DNA from: Halioxenophilus sp964342265
Lineage (GTDB): Bacteria > Pseudomonadota > Gammaproteobacteria > Pseudomonadales > Cellvibrionaceae
Length of the DNA stretch: 64,000 nt
NCBI GenBank assembly: GCA_964342265.1
Contig: CAYFFE010000002.1
Location: 10,001-74,000, forward strand
Direction of reading: 5' to 3'
How positions within the stretch are numbered: position 1 is the stretch's first letter; the number at the start of each line of letters is the position of its first letter. Shown in pieces: positions 44,742-53,865 of the stretch. Under the pieces are notes generated by a model. It ran no database searches. It was not told where the DNA came from and saw nothing but the letters and a program-made list of their open reading frames with translations. A program made the translations under genes and the position numbers.

Positions 44742-47281
44742 TAGGATTTCTCGATAATTTTGGTAACGGGATCGGGGGTTATGCGAATGGCTGCACCGGT
44801 TGGGCAAGCTCGAACACAAGCCGGGCCGCCTTTTTGATCGAGGCAGGCATCGCATTTTACCGCCGTTGCGGGACTATCGGCCGAAGCTTTGCGGCCATCT
44901 TTGCGCTCGCCGGGCCCAGGACCACTGCCAAACAACAACCAACTCAATAAGCCCGGTTTAGGTTCGGGCGGATAAGCCATTTTGATGGCGTCGTACGGGC
45001 AATTAACCGCGCAGTTACCACAGCCAATGCAGGTTTCATCGATATAAACTTCACCGCTGGAAGAGCGGTTGATGGCATTGGGCGGACAGTCTTTCATGCA
45101 GTGTGGTTGCTCGCAGTGCCGGCACGATGTAGGCACTTGAACGCCATCAAAACTCGGACCGGCATCGCGTTGCAAACGGCTGATGCCACCGTGGGTTTCG
45201 GCGCAGGCTTTCTCGCAGTTATCGCAACCCACACACAGACTTTCGTCGATAAACAAAGCATTGGTGGCCTCACCCAAACCCTCATCGAGCATAAAGTGCA
45301 ACAGGCCCTCGGATTCCGGGCGAACCTCCCAAGAGGCACGAGATAGCAAACCCTGGGAGGCTTTCTCTCGCACCCGACTAACGTGAGAGTCGTCCACTGC
45401 CATGAGTTTTTGGAAGAGTTTTTTAGGAATCTCAATGGTTTGGGTAAACACCGAGGCTCGTGCAGTTTCATCGCGCGAGGCATCGCCAAATATGGCCATT
45501 TCACCCAAAAGATGCCCGGCCCTTACTTGGCCGACCACATAATCGCGACCATTGTGGGTTTTGCTGAGCGCTACCGTACCGTTTTGCACAATAAAAACGC
45601 TGTCGGCGAAATCGCCGGTTTTCCAGATTACCTCACCAGGCGCGTGATCGTGATAAATCACCTCTTCGGCGATTTCTCTCAACTGAGGTATGGAAGCTGT
45701 GGGCGAGAAATGCCGTTGCAGCTCGCGCACGGTGTATATCCAGACAATCCCTTCCATGATTGTCGAATAGGTGTTCATCAATTTGAGGATGGTGCGCCGG
45801 GGGCTTTCCATGAGCACACAGTTGCGGCCTGCCCTAGCTCGCTCGATACGCGGCTGACCGGCAATCAAGCTCATCTCGCCAAAAAACTCGCCCTGCTTGA
45901 GCACACGTTGGCCGCCAGGAATATGAGGCGACTCTAAAATAACTTCGCCATCTAATACCGTAAAAAACGACACACCACGGTCGCCGGCTTCGTAAAGAAT
46001 TTCGTCTTTTTCGATGACATGGGTAAGGCTCGGCTCGGCACCGGGCGGGTACTCGTTGGCAATTTCGCGGCGCAATCGATCGATGGTGGCTTTAGCGTCC
46101 TCGGCCGAATCATGATCGGAATAACAGGCGTAAAAATCGCTTTCGATAACCAGTTCGCGAAACGCCATGTTATTGAGCTGACGGAACATGGGCACGCGTT
46201 CCATCATTAACCGCACCAACGATTCCACGTCGCGCATGTACGGCAGGCCAGCAAACTGGAATTCCAACAGCTCTCGATCTACCGGAAAAATGGCGTTGCC
46301 GTGAATATGCTCGACAACATCGTAGCCTTGGTTCATGGCCTGTTTAATCAGCGGATAACCCGCCAGCGAACCGATAATGTAAATACCGGCAACGTTGGAT
46401 TCGTATTTTTCGGAAATCGTCGGTAGTGCGTTGGGGGAATCGTCGGGAAATTTAATACCACAAGATTCCAAAAAGCGCCGCGGAGGTAATGCCCCCAAAC
46501 GGGCGATGACACGGTCGGCCTCGCAGCTTTGATCGCCCTCGGTGGTATTAAGCACCACTTGCAAACGGTGTGATTGCCACTCTTGGCCAATAATTTCTTT
46601 CGGCGATGTGTTGTAACGACAGCTCAATTGCAGTGACGGATCGCGAAATGCGTTCAGCAACAATGATTGGTTGCTGGCTTTGATGCGCGAGAATTCGTCG
46701 CGACGGTTGAGAATAGTCACGTTATTTTGCTTTGCCAGCGCCACAGCGTTTTCCACAGCCGCATCACCGGCGCCCACCACAATAATATTTTCGTCGGTAT
46801 ACTCTTCGGGGTCGTCCAGTTGATATTGCACCCAGGGCGACCAAGCACCGGGAATATCCAACTTGCGTGGATTGCCTTGCAAACCAATAGCCAGAATAAC
46901 AGTCTCGGTTTTTATCTCGCCGCTATCGGCAAGCCTAATCGTGAAATCGCCACGGGAACCCTCAATACTGGTCACTTCGCTGTTAAAGCGAATATTCAGA
47001 TTAAGGTGTTCAATTTGCTTATCCCAGTTTTGCAAAATGGTTTCGCGCTGACCGGGAGCAAAGGGAAAATCGCTGCGTAATTTAAGGTAAGCGGGCTCAG
47101 CCATTACGTGCTTACCCTTTTGGAACCTAAATAAGGTTTCCGACGGCTGGGGGCGACTTTCTAGCAATAGGTAGGAAGGAGACGTGGCGCCAGATTCCTG
47201 GTCGCGCACTGCGGCACGCCCGGCGGCAGAAAGCCCCGCAGGCCCTGATCCAACAATAACCAGCTTATACTGTGAACTCAT
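44741..47281 (-). CDS. FAD oxidoreductase - two cyclic-nucleotide-binding domains - four [4Fe-4S] ferredoxin fusion
   Basis: An 846-residue cytoplasmic protein. Residues 1-330 form a thioredoxin-reductase-like FAD/NAD(P) module with GSGPAG (11-16) and VVGAGDAAVENAV (168-180) but no redox CxxC. Two cyclic-nucleotide-binding domains follow (about 420-515, GEFFGEMSLIAG; about 540-640, GHLLGEMAIFGD). The last 170 residues carry four ferredoxin-type cysteine clusters: Cys683/686/689/693, Cys720/723/728/732, Cys751/754/757/761 and Cys810/813/822/826. The C-terminal part resembles DmsB/HybA-type electron-transfer subunits. It should take electrons from NAD(P)H and pass them to the membrane b-type protein, possibly under nucleotide control. 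It is the first gene of the operon and divergent from the double-FHA gene. Confidence 0.92.
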   Translation of the reverse strand: MSSQYKLVIVGSGPAGLSAAGRAAVRDQESGATSPSYLLLESRPQPSETLFRFQKGKHVMAEPAYLKLRSDFPFAPGQRETILQNWDKQIEHLNLNIRFNSEVTSIEGSRGDFTIRLADSGEIKTETVILAIGLQGNPRKLDIPGAWSPWVQYQLDDPEEYTDENIIVVGAGDAAVENAVALAKQNNVTILNRRDEFSRIKASNQSLLLNAFRDPSLQLSCRYNTSPKEIIGQEWQSHRLQVVLNTTEGDQSCEADRVIARLGALPPRRFLESCGIKFPDDSPNALPTISEKYESNVAGIYIIGSLAGYPLIKQAMNQGYDVVEHIHGNAIFPVDRELLEFQFAGLPYMRDVESLVRLMMERVPMFRQLNNMAFRELVIESDFYACYSDHDSAEDAKATIDRLRREIANEYPPGAEPSLTHVIEKDEILYEAGDRGVSFFTVLDGEVILESPHIPGGQRVLKQGEFFGEMSLIAGQPRIERARAGRNCVLMESPRRTILKLMNTYSTIMEGIVWIYTVRELQRHFSPTASIPQLREIAEEVIYHDHAPGEVIWKTGDFADSVFIVQNGTVALSKTHNGRDYVVGQVRAGHLLGEMAIFGDASRDETARASVFTQTIEIPKKLFQKLMAVDDSHVSRVREKASQGLLSRASWEVRPESEGLLHFMLDEGLGEATNALFIDESLCVGCDNCEKACAETHGGISRLQRDAGPSFDGVQVPTSCRHCEQPHCMKDCPPNAINRSSSGEVYIDETCIGCGNCAVNCPYDAIKMAYPPEPKPGLLSWLLFGSGPGPGERKDGRKASADSPATAVKCDACLDQKGGPACVRACPTGAAIRITPDPVTKIIEKS

Positions 47282-47565
47282 ATCTCCCCTTTAAGATATT
47301 CCCTGTTCTGTTCGGCTTATAAAAATTATTAGTGATAAAAAGTGCCGATATTAATTACTGGCAGGCTACTCCCCAAACCCTGACAGATTAATCCACAAGC
47401 ATTATACTGATTGGCTTTCCTGCGGCCAGTTTTTTAAGCCGACCAGCCGATAATTGTCTAAAATTCAGACATTCGCATTGAGCAATCTGCGGAATCTGTA
47501 TAATTTACTAGGGATCAGTGCAGCACCTTATCCAGTGTAGACCAGCACAACAGGAGTAACCATTC
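47282..47565. other. Divergent promoter region of the FHA/oxidoreductase genes
   Basis: 284 bp between two divergent genes of the same apparent system, so it probably holds both promoters. I see no clear FNR-type or other operator. Confidence 0.4.
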
Positions 47566-48825
47566 GTGACGGATCCAGTGTCCTACTATCTGATTTCAGC
47601 CAACGGCCAAAAGCACAAAATCGACGAGCAGACGGTGTTGGTTGGCCGAAAAAGCGCGACTTGCCAGTTTGTCATCGACAACTCGGAAGTCTCGCGCGAA
47701 CATGCCCGTTTGCGGGTAACCGCCCAGGGTTTGGAGGTTAAAGATTTGTCCTCCGCCAACGGCACATTTGTGGGCAATCAGCGGGTAAGAACCAAACGCA
47801 CGCTTAAAAATGGCGACCATCTAAAATTCGGCCCAACGGAATACACGGTACTCATTGAAGGCAGCGCTGATTTAGATGAAACCGTTGTCGGCGCAGAATT
47901 GCAACCGGCCCCTACGAGTGCCGCACCAGACAACGACCCGGCCAAAAACCCCAGCGTTATTGACGTAATGCCCTCGAAACAGCGACTGCACCCAGCTTGG
48001 ATGGGCGATCAGGCCCAACAAAGCCCGGCACCACAACCCCCTTCTGCCATAGAAAACGACGAAACAACTCCGTCGGAAGAGGAAGAGCCACAACAACCAG
48101 AAGTAGAACAAAGCCCAGTAATAGACAGCCCAATAGACGCCCAACGATCAGAACCAGAAGCCGAGCCTTCGGCTTCAAATCAGTCGGTTTTAAGCACTGA
48201 AACCACCAAGGATGAAGACGCTTCCAACAATCAGGAAGAAATAGGAAAAGCAGGGACGATAGAAGTAATGCCACTTAAACAAAATATTCCGCCGGCTTGG
48301 CGCGACGATACCCCATCGGAAACAGCCGTTTTACGACCTGAAGATTTAAAAACGTTAAACGAGGCAATGCAAGCGCCAACATTTAATGACTTTGATCAGG
48401 AATTTGACGGCCCGACTTTATTAATTCTCTCCGGCAAAGAAGCCGGCCGACCGTACCGCTTGCATTGCAGCGACGATATTTGTTTTTGGACCATAGGCAA
48501 AGGATCTCACCAAGCGCCATCCGATGAAGAAATATCGATTGTCATCGAAGACGACTCGGTTTCGAATTTTCACGCCAAATTAGTTTTTCGCCATGGCCGT
48601 TGGAAAATTGTTGATCAGATGTCGACAAACCACACCTACGTAAACAACGAACAGCATAATGCGGCGTTTTTATCGTCGGGCGATTTTCTGCGATTTGGCC
48701 GAGTAAAAGCACGTTTTCTATTGCCTCAATCCGTTCCCATTGCCAATGAGGAACCGTCTAGCAGTGAAAATAAACCGGCTTTTGCTCGATTGATTAAGAA
48801 GTTTTTTCGCAGTAATTCCGAATAA
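47566..48825 (+). CDS. Double-FHA-domain protein
   Basis: A 419-residue protein starting at GTG 47566 with AGGAG at 47552-47556. FHA1 spans about residues 22-95 with all phosphothreonine-binding features (VGRK, SREH at 43-46, NGT at 65-67). FHA2 spans about 300-385 and is degenerate (SVSNFHA, NHTYVN). The acidic, disordered linker contains two copies of a short motif, VIDVMPSKQRLHPAW (131-145) and TIEVMPLKQNIPPAW (231-245). No membrane helix or signal is seen, so it is cytoplasmic. It is divergent from the oxidoreductase/FHA-decaheme operon and is probably its phospho-signalling adaptor. No Ser/Thr kinase gene is present in the window. Confidence 0.92.
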   Translation: MTDPVSYYLISANGQKHKIDEQTVLVGRKSATCQFVIDNSEVSREHARLRVTAQGLEVKDLSSANGTFVGNQRVRTKRTLKNGDHLKFGPTEYTVLIEGSADLDETVVGAELQPAPTSAAPDNDPAKNPSVIDVMPSKQRLHPAWMGDQAQQSPAPQPPSAIENDETTPSEEEEPQQPEVEQSPVIDSPIDAQRSEPEAEPSASNQSVLSTETTKDEDASNNQEEIGKAGTIEVMPLKQNIPPAWRDDTPSETAVLRPEDLKTLNEAMQAPTFNDFDQEFDGPTLLILSGKEAGRPYRLHCSDDICFWTIGKGSHQAPSDEEISIVIEDDSVSNFHAKLVFRHGRWKIVDQMSTNHTYVNNEQHNAAFLSSGDFLRFGRVKARFLLPQSVPIANEEPSSSENKPAFARLIKKFFRSNSE

Positions 48826-49608
48826 CAAAACACCATCGCAAAAACACACGCGTTAACTTTGCGGTTTTATAGGCAACCCAAACAGGCTTTTCTAAACTGT
48901 TTGGGGAGCATCTTTTGGATTAAACACTTGTTTATCGCTCCTTTCTCGCTCGATCACACTTTGCCTTAACCTAATTTCAGTCAGCTATTTTTTGAATTGA
49001 TCGCCCTCTTTCTTATCAATCCTTTCGTTTTATTTATCTATTATGTTTCTTGTCCATTGTGTTTCTTGTCGATTGTTTCACTTATTGGCTGTTTCATTTC
49101 TTTGGGGTCTTATTTTGCTGCGGCTTTAGCTCTCTATGGCCTTAGTGATTTTTGTATCAGTATTTTTAAGATATTGTTAAGCACATATTTTTTAAAAATC
49201 ACTATTTTCCATATTGTTTGCCGACTTCATTTTCCCACCTCCAATTACGTTAACCCGCTACGACTTTGTCGTTATATTATTTTTCATTAGTTATTTTTTA
49301 CGCCAAGTCTATAATCGCACCCCTCGGATATTACAGGGTAATATAGTTTTTTTTATAATATCCAAAACAACTCTAATTGCACTTTTTTAGTTTTTTGTCA
49401 CCTGTCTTTTCACCCTAAAAGATTTTTAAATAAACCAGAGCAAACCCACTTATTTTTAAGAACTAAAACAAACTTTAGTTATTTTTTAATTGAATTAGTC
49501 TTATTGACACTCAACCCATAGACTGACTACGCTTGCAACGATTATTCAAAATTAATAGCCCCACAATAATTACCCAATAACAATAAAAATCTGAAAAGAG
49601 GGTTTCGC
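48826..49608. other. T-rich intergenic region upstream of the TonB-dependent receptor
   Basis: About 780 bp. A hairpin CCCAAACAG / CTGTTTGGG (48877-48905) follows the double-FHA gene without a good T-run. From about 48985 to 49320 the plus strand is strongly pyrimidine-rich and includes a 16-bp tandem repeat (49044-49075). A 97-codon frame here (48997-49290, TTG start) looks like a by-product of the T-richness. Confidence 0.5.
49044..49075. repeat. Two 16-bp tandem copies
   Basis: TGTTTCTTGTCCATTG is followed by TGTTTCTTGTCGATTG (15 of 16 identical). Confidence 0.88.
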
Positions 49609-51900
49609 ATGTCTTCTAAACACCCACAAGAATTTAATCGATTGCCATTATCGCTTGCCTTAATGTCGACCGTTTTTGTCTCATCGATAACGATGATAAG
49701 CCCGAAGGTTTTAGCACAAACGCAGATTAAACCGCTCGAAGAGGTGGTAGTAACCGCCCGCAGACGTTCAGAAAGCCTGCAGGACGTTCCGATTGCGGTT
49801 ACGGCTTTATCGGGCGACGAATTGGCCATTCGCGGCGCACAAGATATTACCGATATTGCCCAATCAACACCCAGCGTCACGCTGGAAGCCAGTCGCGGCA
49901 CCAGTTCGACCTTAACGGCGTTTATTCGTGGCGTTGGCCAACAAGACCCGCTACCGGGATTTGAACAAGGCGTTGCCCTGTATTTGGATGACGTTTACAT
50001 TGCGCGACCGCAAGCGGCGCTGTTGGATATTTACGATGTAGAACGCGTGGAAGTGCTGCGCGGTCCGCAGGGAACATTGTACGGGCGCAACGCGGTGGGC
50101 GGCGCGATTAAATACGTAACCAAACGCTTGGCTGATGAGCCCAGTGTCCGAGTTAAAGCCACCGCCGGCACCTACAATCAACAGGATATCGTCATCGCTG
50201 GCTCGGCACCAATTACACCCGATTTTAAAGTTGGAGCAACCGTTGCCAATTTAACGCGTGATGGATTCGGTGAGAATTTAACTACCGGCGAAGAAAACTA
50301 CAACAAAGACATTTTTGCCTATCGCTTGTCGGCGGAATATACGCCATTCGATGAAGGCTATTTTCGACTTAGCTACGATAAAACCCAAGACGATACCGAC
50401 CCAGTGGCTGGCCACCGACCAAGAGCCGGGGCAGTGAGTGGAGCACCGGTATTAGGCGACGTACGCGACACGACCGCGGGCATCAGCGAATCACCCTCAT
50501 CTGCGGGTATTAACGGCAACAACGAAATTGAAGCCGAAGGCTACAGCTTTTCGCTTCGAGTGCCACTCACCGATACATTATCGTTAAAATTTATTCACGC
50601 CCAACGGGAAGATGCCACTGAGTCAGTCATCGACTTCGACAGCTTAGCGGTACAGGATTTGGACGTAACCGTTATTTACGAAAATGAACAATTGAGTGAA
50701 GAAATACAGTTACTGTTCGACAATGGCACCGTGAGTGCCGTAACTGGTTTTTATTATTTGGATGCTACAGCCGAGTCCACATTTGATACGGTACTGGGTC
50801 AATTAGGTCTGCTAGAAGACGGTGTTCCGTTAACGGCATTTTCTGAAGGACAGGTCGATACCGAGGCCTACTCTGTATTCAGTGACGTAACAATTAATCT
50901 TTCGACGGCATTTTCTGTATCGTTCGGCGCGCGCTACACGCGCGATAAGCGCGAAGCTGATGTTTTAAGAGAAACCTACGTGGGTATTGGCTCGCCAGCT
51001 TTTGGCAACGATGCCGCTATTTTAGCCGCAACGACCAGTGACTATACTGCGGATAGAACCTTCCAAGATTTCTCACCGCGCGTTAATGTCAGCTTTTCCC
51101 CCACCGACGATCTCAATCTCTACGCCAGCTACAGCCAGGGTTGGAAAGCCGGCAGCTTTGATCCACGCGGCGCTAACTTTTCCACCAATGAAGTAGAAGA
51201 CGGTTTTGATGCCGAGAATTTAGATTCCTACGAGTTTGGAGTTAAAGCAACTTGGCTGGGCGGCATTGCCCGTACCAACGTTGCATTGTTTTATAGCGAC
51301 TACCAGGATTTACAAATTCCCGGATCGATTGGCGTCGATACCGACGATGACGGCGTCAACGATACCTTTGTCGGCGCAGTTACTAATGCCGGTAAAGCTG
51401 AAATCCGCGGTGTGGAGTTTGAAAGCTTGTTTGCCATTACCGATAATTTATCGGCGCAGTTTACTTTTAGCTTACTAGACGCCGAAATTACCGAATGGAT
51501 TGTAAACGGTGAGGATGTGTCAGACTCGCGTGAAATACAAAATACACCTAATTCCACCGCCTACTTGGGATTAAACTACGCACAAGAATTGGACATTGGC
51601 AGCTTCAATTACAACGTCAATTGGTCTTACCGAGACGATGTAACGCAGTTTGAAATTCCCGCCCCCGATCTCGACCAAGAAGCCTACAGTTTGTACAACG
51701 CTAGCGTAGTGTGGACCAGCCCCGATCAGCATTGGACACTCGGTTTACACGGAAAGAATCTAACCGACGAAGAAATAAAAACGTCCGGCTATTGCTTTGG
51801 TATTGAGGGCTGCCCATCAGCATTGGGCCTTGAAGACAACACCACGGTATTTTACGCGCCCCCCAGAACTTTTTCTGGCAGCGTTGAATATTACTTCTAG
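49609..51900 (+). CDS. TonB-dependent receptor
   Basis: A 763-residue outer-membrane receptor: signal peptide (about residues 1-35, ending VLAQTQ), TonB box EEVVVTARRR, plug domain (SLQDVPIAVTALSGDEL, YDVERVEVLRGPQGTLYGRNAVGGAI) and barrel ending EYYF with terminal Phe. This is the large IroN/CirA-like subclass often used for siderophores or other complexes. No regulator, ABC transporter or degradation gene lies beside it, so the ligand is unknown. It is not the B12 receptor, which is at 23024-24847. Confidence 0.93.
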   Translation: MSSKHPQEFNRLPLSLALMSTVFVSSITMISPKVLAQTQIKPLEEVVVTARRRSESLQDVPIAVTALSGDELAIRGAQDITDIAQSTPSVTLEASRGTSSTLTAFIRGVGQQDPLPGFEQGVALYLDDVYIARPQAALLDIYDVERVEVLRGPQGTLYGRNAVGGAIKYVTKRLADEPSVRVKATAGTYNQQDIVIAGSAPITPDFKVGATVANLTRDGFGENLTTGEENYNKDIFAYRLSAEYTPFDEGYFRLSYDKTQDDTDPVAGHRPRAGAVSGAPVLGDVRDTTAGISESPSSAGINGNNEIEAEGYSFSLRVPLTDTLSLKFIHAQREDATESVIDFDSLAVQDLDVTVIYENEQLSEEIQLLFDNGTVSAVTGFYYLDATAESTFDTVLGQLGLLEDGVPLTAFSEGQVDTEAYSVFSDVTINLSTAFSVSFGARYTRDKREADVLRETYVGIGSPAFGNDAAILAATTSDYTADRTFQDFSPRVNVSFSPTDDLNLYASYSQGWKAGSFDPRGANFSTNEVEDGFDAENLDSYEFGVKATWLGGIARTNVALFYSDYQDLQIPGSIGVDTDDDGVNDTFVGAVTNAGKAEIRGVEFESLFAITDNLSAQFTFSLLDAEITEWIVNGEDVSDSREIQNTPNSTAYLGLNYAQELDIGSFNYNVNWSYRDDVTQFEIPAPDLDQEAYSLYNASVVWTSPDQHWTLGLHGKNLTDEEIKTSGYCFGIEGCPSALGLEDNTTVFYAPPRTFSGSVEYYF

Positions 51901-52213
51901 AAAGATTATCTAAAAGTCATTGCGGTTGTTTTAACTCAACCCAGGTACAAGGACGTACCCATTAGTGAATCAAAAATCAACCAATCTCCCCCGCTACATC
52001 ACCCACCAAAATCTTACTTATCAATAAAACATCACTTTTGCGATTAGTGGATGCCCCCCCCCGCCGATTCAGGCATATTCTTTCGAGGAAGTTGCTTATA
52101 TCCTGTTATAAAACACAGTTTTTAGTAGTCGAATTTTGCAATCAAACTGCGTTTTGTTTCGTTTTATCGTTAGAGAAGCTGTTCATTAACCCTATCGATA
52201 ACGGAGCAACACC
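51901..52213. other. Intergenic region upstream of the bufferin operon
   Basis: About 310 bp. The operon promoter should be in the last 150 bp, probably read by the ECF factor encoded in the same operon, but I cannot identify its -35/-10 with confidence. No gene is seen. Confidence 0.4.
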
Positions 52214-52498
52214 ATGAAAAAAGTGATACACAAAAGCATTACCACCAGCTTACTAACCAGTGCTGTGATTATTAGCAGTGCGGCGACTGCCGTACCGGAT
52301 CAACCCGAAGCCTGGGAAAAGTGCGCCGGAATTGCAAAAGCTGGTCAAAACGACTGCGGTGCGCTTGATGGCAGCCATGGATGCGCCGGACACGCAAAAG
52401 AAGATAACCAAGATACAGAGTGGGTATACGTGCCAGAAGGCACCTGCAATAAAATTACCGGCGGTCAAATCGCCAAAGTAAAGCCCGCTAAAAAATAG
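52214..52498 (+). CDS. DUF2282 bufferin-type RiPP precursor
   Basis: A 94-residue exported protein of the DUF2282 family. The signal peptide (about residues 1-26) ends ATAVPDQ. The mature part carries four cysteines, Cys37 (EKCAGIAKAGQNDCG), Cys48, Cys57 (GSHGCAGHA) and Cys78 (PEGTCNKITGG), in the spacing typical of bufferins. In characterised members a DUF692 enzyme converts central cysteines to heterocycles, and the product binds copper in the periplasm. The adjacent genes are that enzyme and its partner. Unlike many RiPP precursors it has a Sec signal in place of a separate leader. Confidence 0.9.
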   Translation: MKKVIHKSITTSLLTSAVIISSAATAVPDQPEAWEKCAGIAKAGQNDCGALDGSHGCAGHAKEDNQDTEWVYVPEGTCNKITGGQIAKVKPAKK

Positions 52499-52517
52499 CA
52501 GTAAAAGAGGTAACAAC

Positions 52518-53375
52518 GTGCACGCCAAGAATAGGATTAACGGTGTGGGTATAGGCCTACGCATGCCGCACTACACGGATGTTTTAGCCAATGCAGAAAA
52601 AATAGGCTGGATAGAGTTACTGGCCGATAATTGGCTTTACGACTCTAAAGCTATTCAAGCACGTTTGTTACCTTTAATTGAAGAGTTTCCTATCACACTG
52701 CACGGAGTGGGTCTTTCGATCGGATCTACTAAGCCTATCGATTGGCAATATCTCCACCGTATTAAAAGCTTAATGACTACTTGCAACAGTCATTGGTATT
52801 CGGAACATTTGAGCCTATCTTGGGTGGGCGACGAATTTGTGCCGGACTTATTGCCAATCACCTACAACGAGGCATCGCTTAATCATATTCAAAGTAAAAT
52901 TCATCAAGTACAGGATTTTTTACAAAGACCTTTATTGATTGAGAATGTCTCCAGCTACACTCAGCACAAAACGGATACCCTAGGCGAAGCCGAATTTTTA
53001 CGCGAACTTTGTCGACACACAGGCTGTTATCTTTTGCTGGATGTTAACAACCTGTATGTTAACCAATTTAACTTAAATCGAAATGCACAAACCGCGCTTG
53101 AAACTCTACCTCTGAATCGCATTAAACAAATTCATCTCGGCGGTTTTGAGAAAAGATCCGATTATTTACTGGATGCCCACAACAGCCCCATTGCCGACGA
53201 TGTATGGCAACTTTACAGACAAACTTTAGCCTTAACAGGCCCTGTGCCCACGCTAATTGAATGGGATAACGATCTGCCTGGGTTTAGTCGGCTGCTGCAA
53301 GAGAAACAAAAAGCAAACTCGATATTAGAGGAATACAGCCACTCTGAATATTTATCTTCTCTGACTACGTATTAA
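52518..53375 (+). CDS. DUF692 multinuclear non-heme iron oxidative enzyme (bufferin-modifying)
   Basis: A 285-residue TIM-barrel protein of the MNIO (DUF692) family, starting at GTG 52518 with AGAGG upstream. Metal-ligand segments are GVGIGLRMPHY, ELLADNW, HGVGLSIG, ENVSSYTQH and LLLDVNNLYVN. Family members use two or three iron ions to oxidise peptide cysteines. It lies 19 bp after the precursor gene and 7 bp before its DUF2063 partner, so the three are one unit. Confidence 0.95.
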   Translation: MHAKNRINGVGIGLRMPHYTDVLANAEKIGWIELLADNWLYDSKAIQARLLPLIEEFPITLHGVGLSIGSTKPIDWQYLHRIKSLMTTCNSHWYSEHLSLSWVGDEFVPDLLPITYNEASLNHIQSKIHQVQDFLQRPLLIENVSSYTQHKTDTLGEAEFLRELCRHTGCYLLLDVNNLYVNQFNLNRNAQTALETLPLNRIKQIHLGGFEKRSDYLLDAHNSPIADDVWQLYRQTLALTGPVPTLIEWDNDLPGFSRLLQEKQKANSILEEYSHSEYLSSLTTY

Positions 53376-53382
53376 CAGCACT

Positions 53383-53865
53383 ATGACAAAACCCATTAAA
53401 AACCCGCCGTTAATTGAGCCACCAATAGAAGACTTATTGGCTAATGATTCAGTTTACTCACGCAATGCTTACGCCGCAAAACTTAATGCACTAAAAGCAA
53501 CCTTCCCGGTAACCGCTACCTTTTTAGGCGAGCAATACTTTACCCAATGCGCGAACACCTACATTGAATCTCAGGTAATGTCGCAACAAGATTTAAACCT
53601 CTATGGGCAAAACTTTCATGAAACCATGCAAAGTTTAGTGGAGCAAAAGGAAGAATTAAAAGAACATGATTATTTGCCGGAATTAGTTTTATTTGAATGG
53701 ATGCTGCACTACACCTACTACCACGACAATGGCGAAAACATATATCGGATGATTGCCCATTATAATGTAAAAGACTTGTGGGAGGCCCATCAAGCCGAAG
53801 ACATAGACGCAGCTTTAGAACAATTCCAATTAATTGAGGGAGAGTTCCGCTATCAATTTAACTAA
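53383..53865 (+). CDS. DUF2063 partner protein of the MNIO enzyme
   Basis: A 160-residue protein whose N-terminal half (YSRNAYAAKLNALKATFPVTATFLGEQYF) is the DUF2063 fold, which recruits the precursor peptide to the DUF692 enzyme. The C-terminal half is shorter and more divergent than in many members (about 250 residues is common), so it may be a reduced version. It overlaps the start region of the ECF gene, suggesting coupled translation. Confidence 0.88.
   Translation: MTKPIKNPPLIEPPIEDLLANDSVYSRNAYAAKLNALKATFPVTATFLGEQYFTQCANTYIESQVMSQQDLNLYGQNFHETMQSLVEQKEELKEHDYLPELVLFEWMLHYTYYHDNGENIYRMIAHYNVKDLWEAHQAEDIDAALEQFQLIEGEFRYQFN

Noticed and set aside
44742..44855. Upstream extension of the cytochrome-b-like gene
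   Set aside because: It lies wholly inside the conserved ferredoxin end of the preceding gene, and TAATG coupling gives a better start.
36395..48825. Octaheme tetrathionate reductase, NrfA or MtrCAB identity for the cytochrome cluster
   Set aside because: Heme counts (4, 5, 10), protein lengths and the lack of a CxxCK or decaheme MtrA/C pattern do not fit these enzymes.
48997..49290. 97-codon open frame with membrane-like translation
   Set aside because: It begins with TTG without a ribosome-binding site and its hydrophobicity follows from the pyrimidine-rich strand; no family resemblance.
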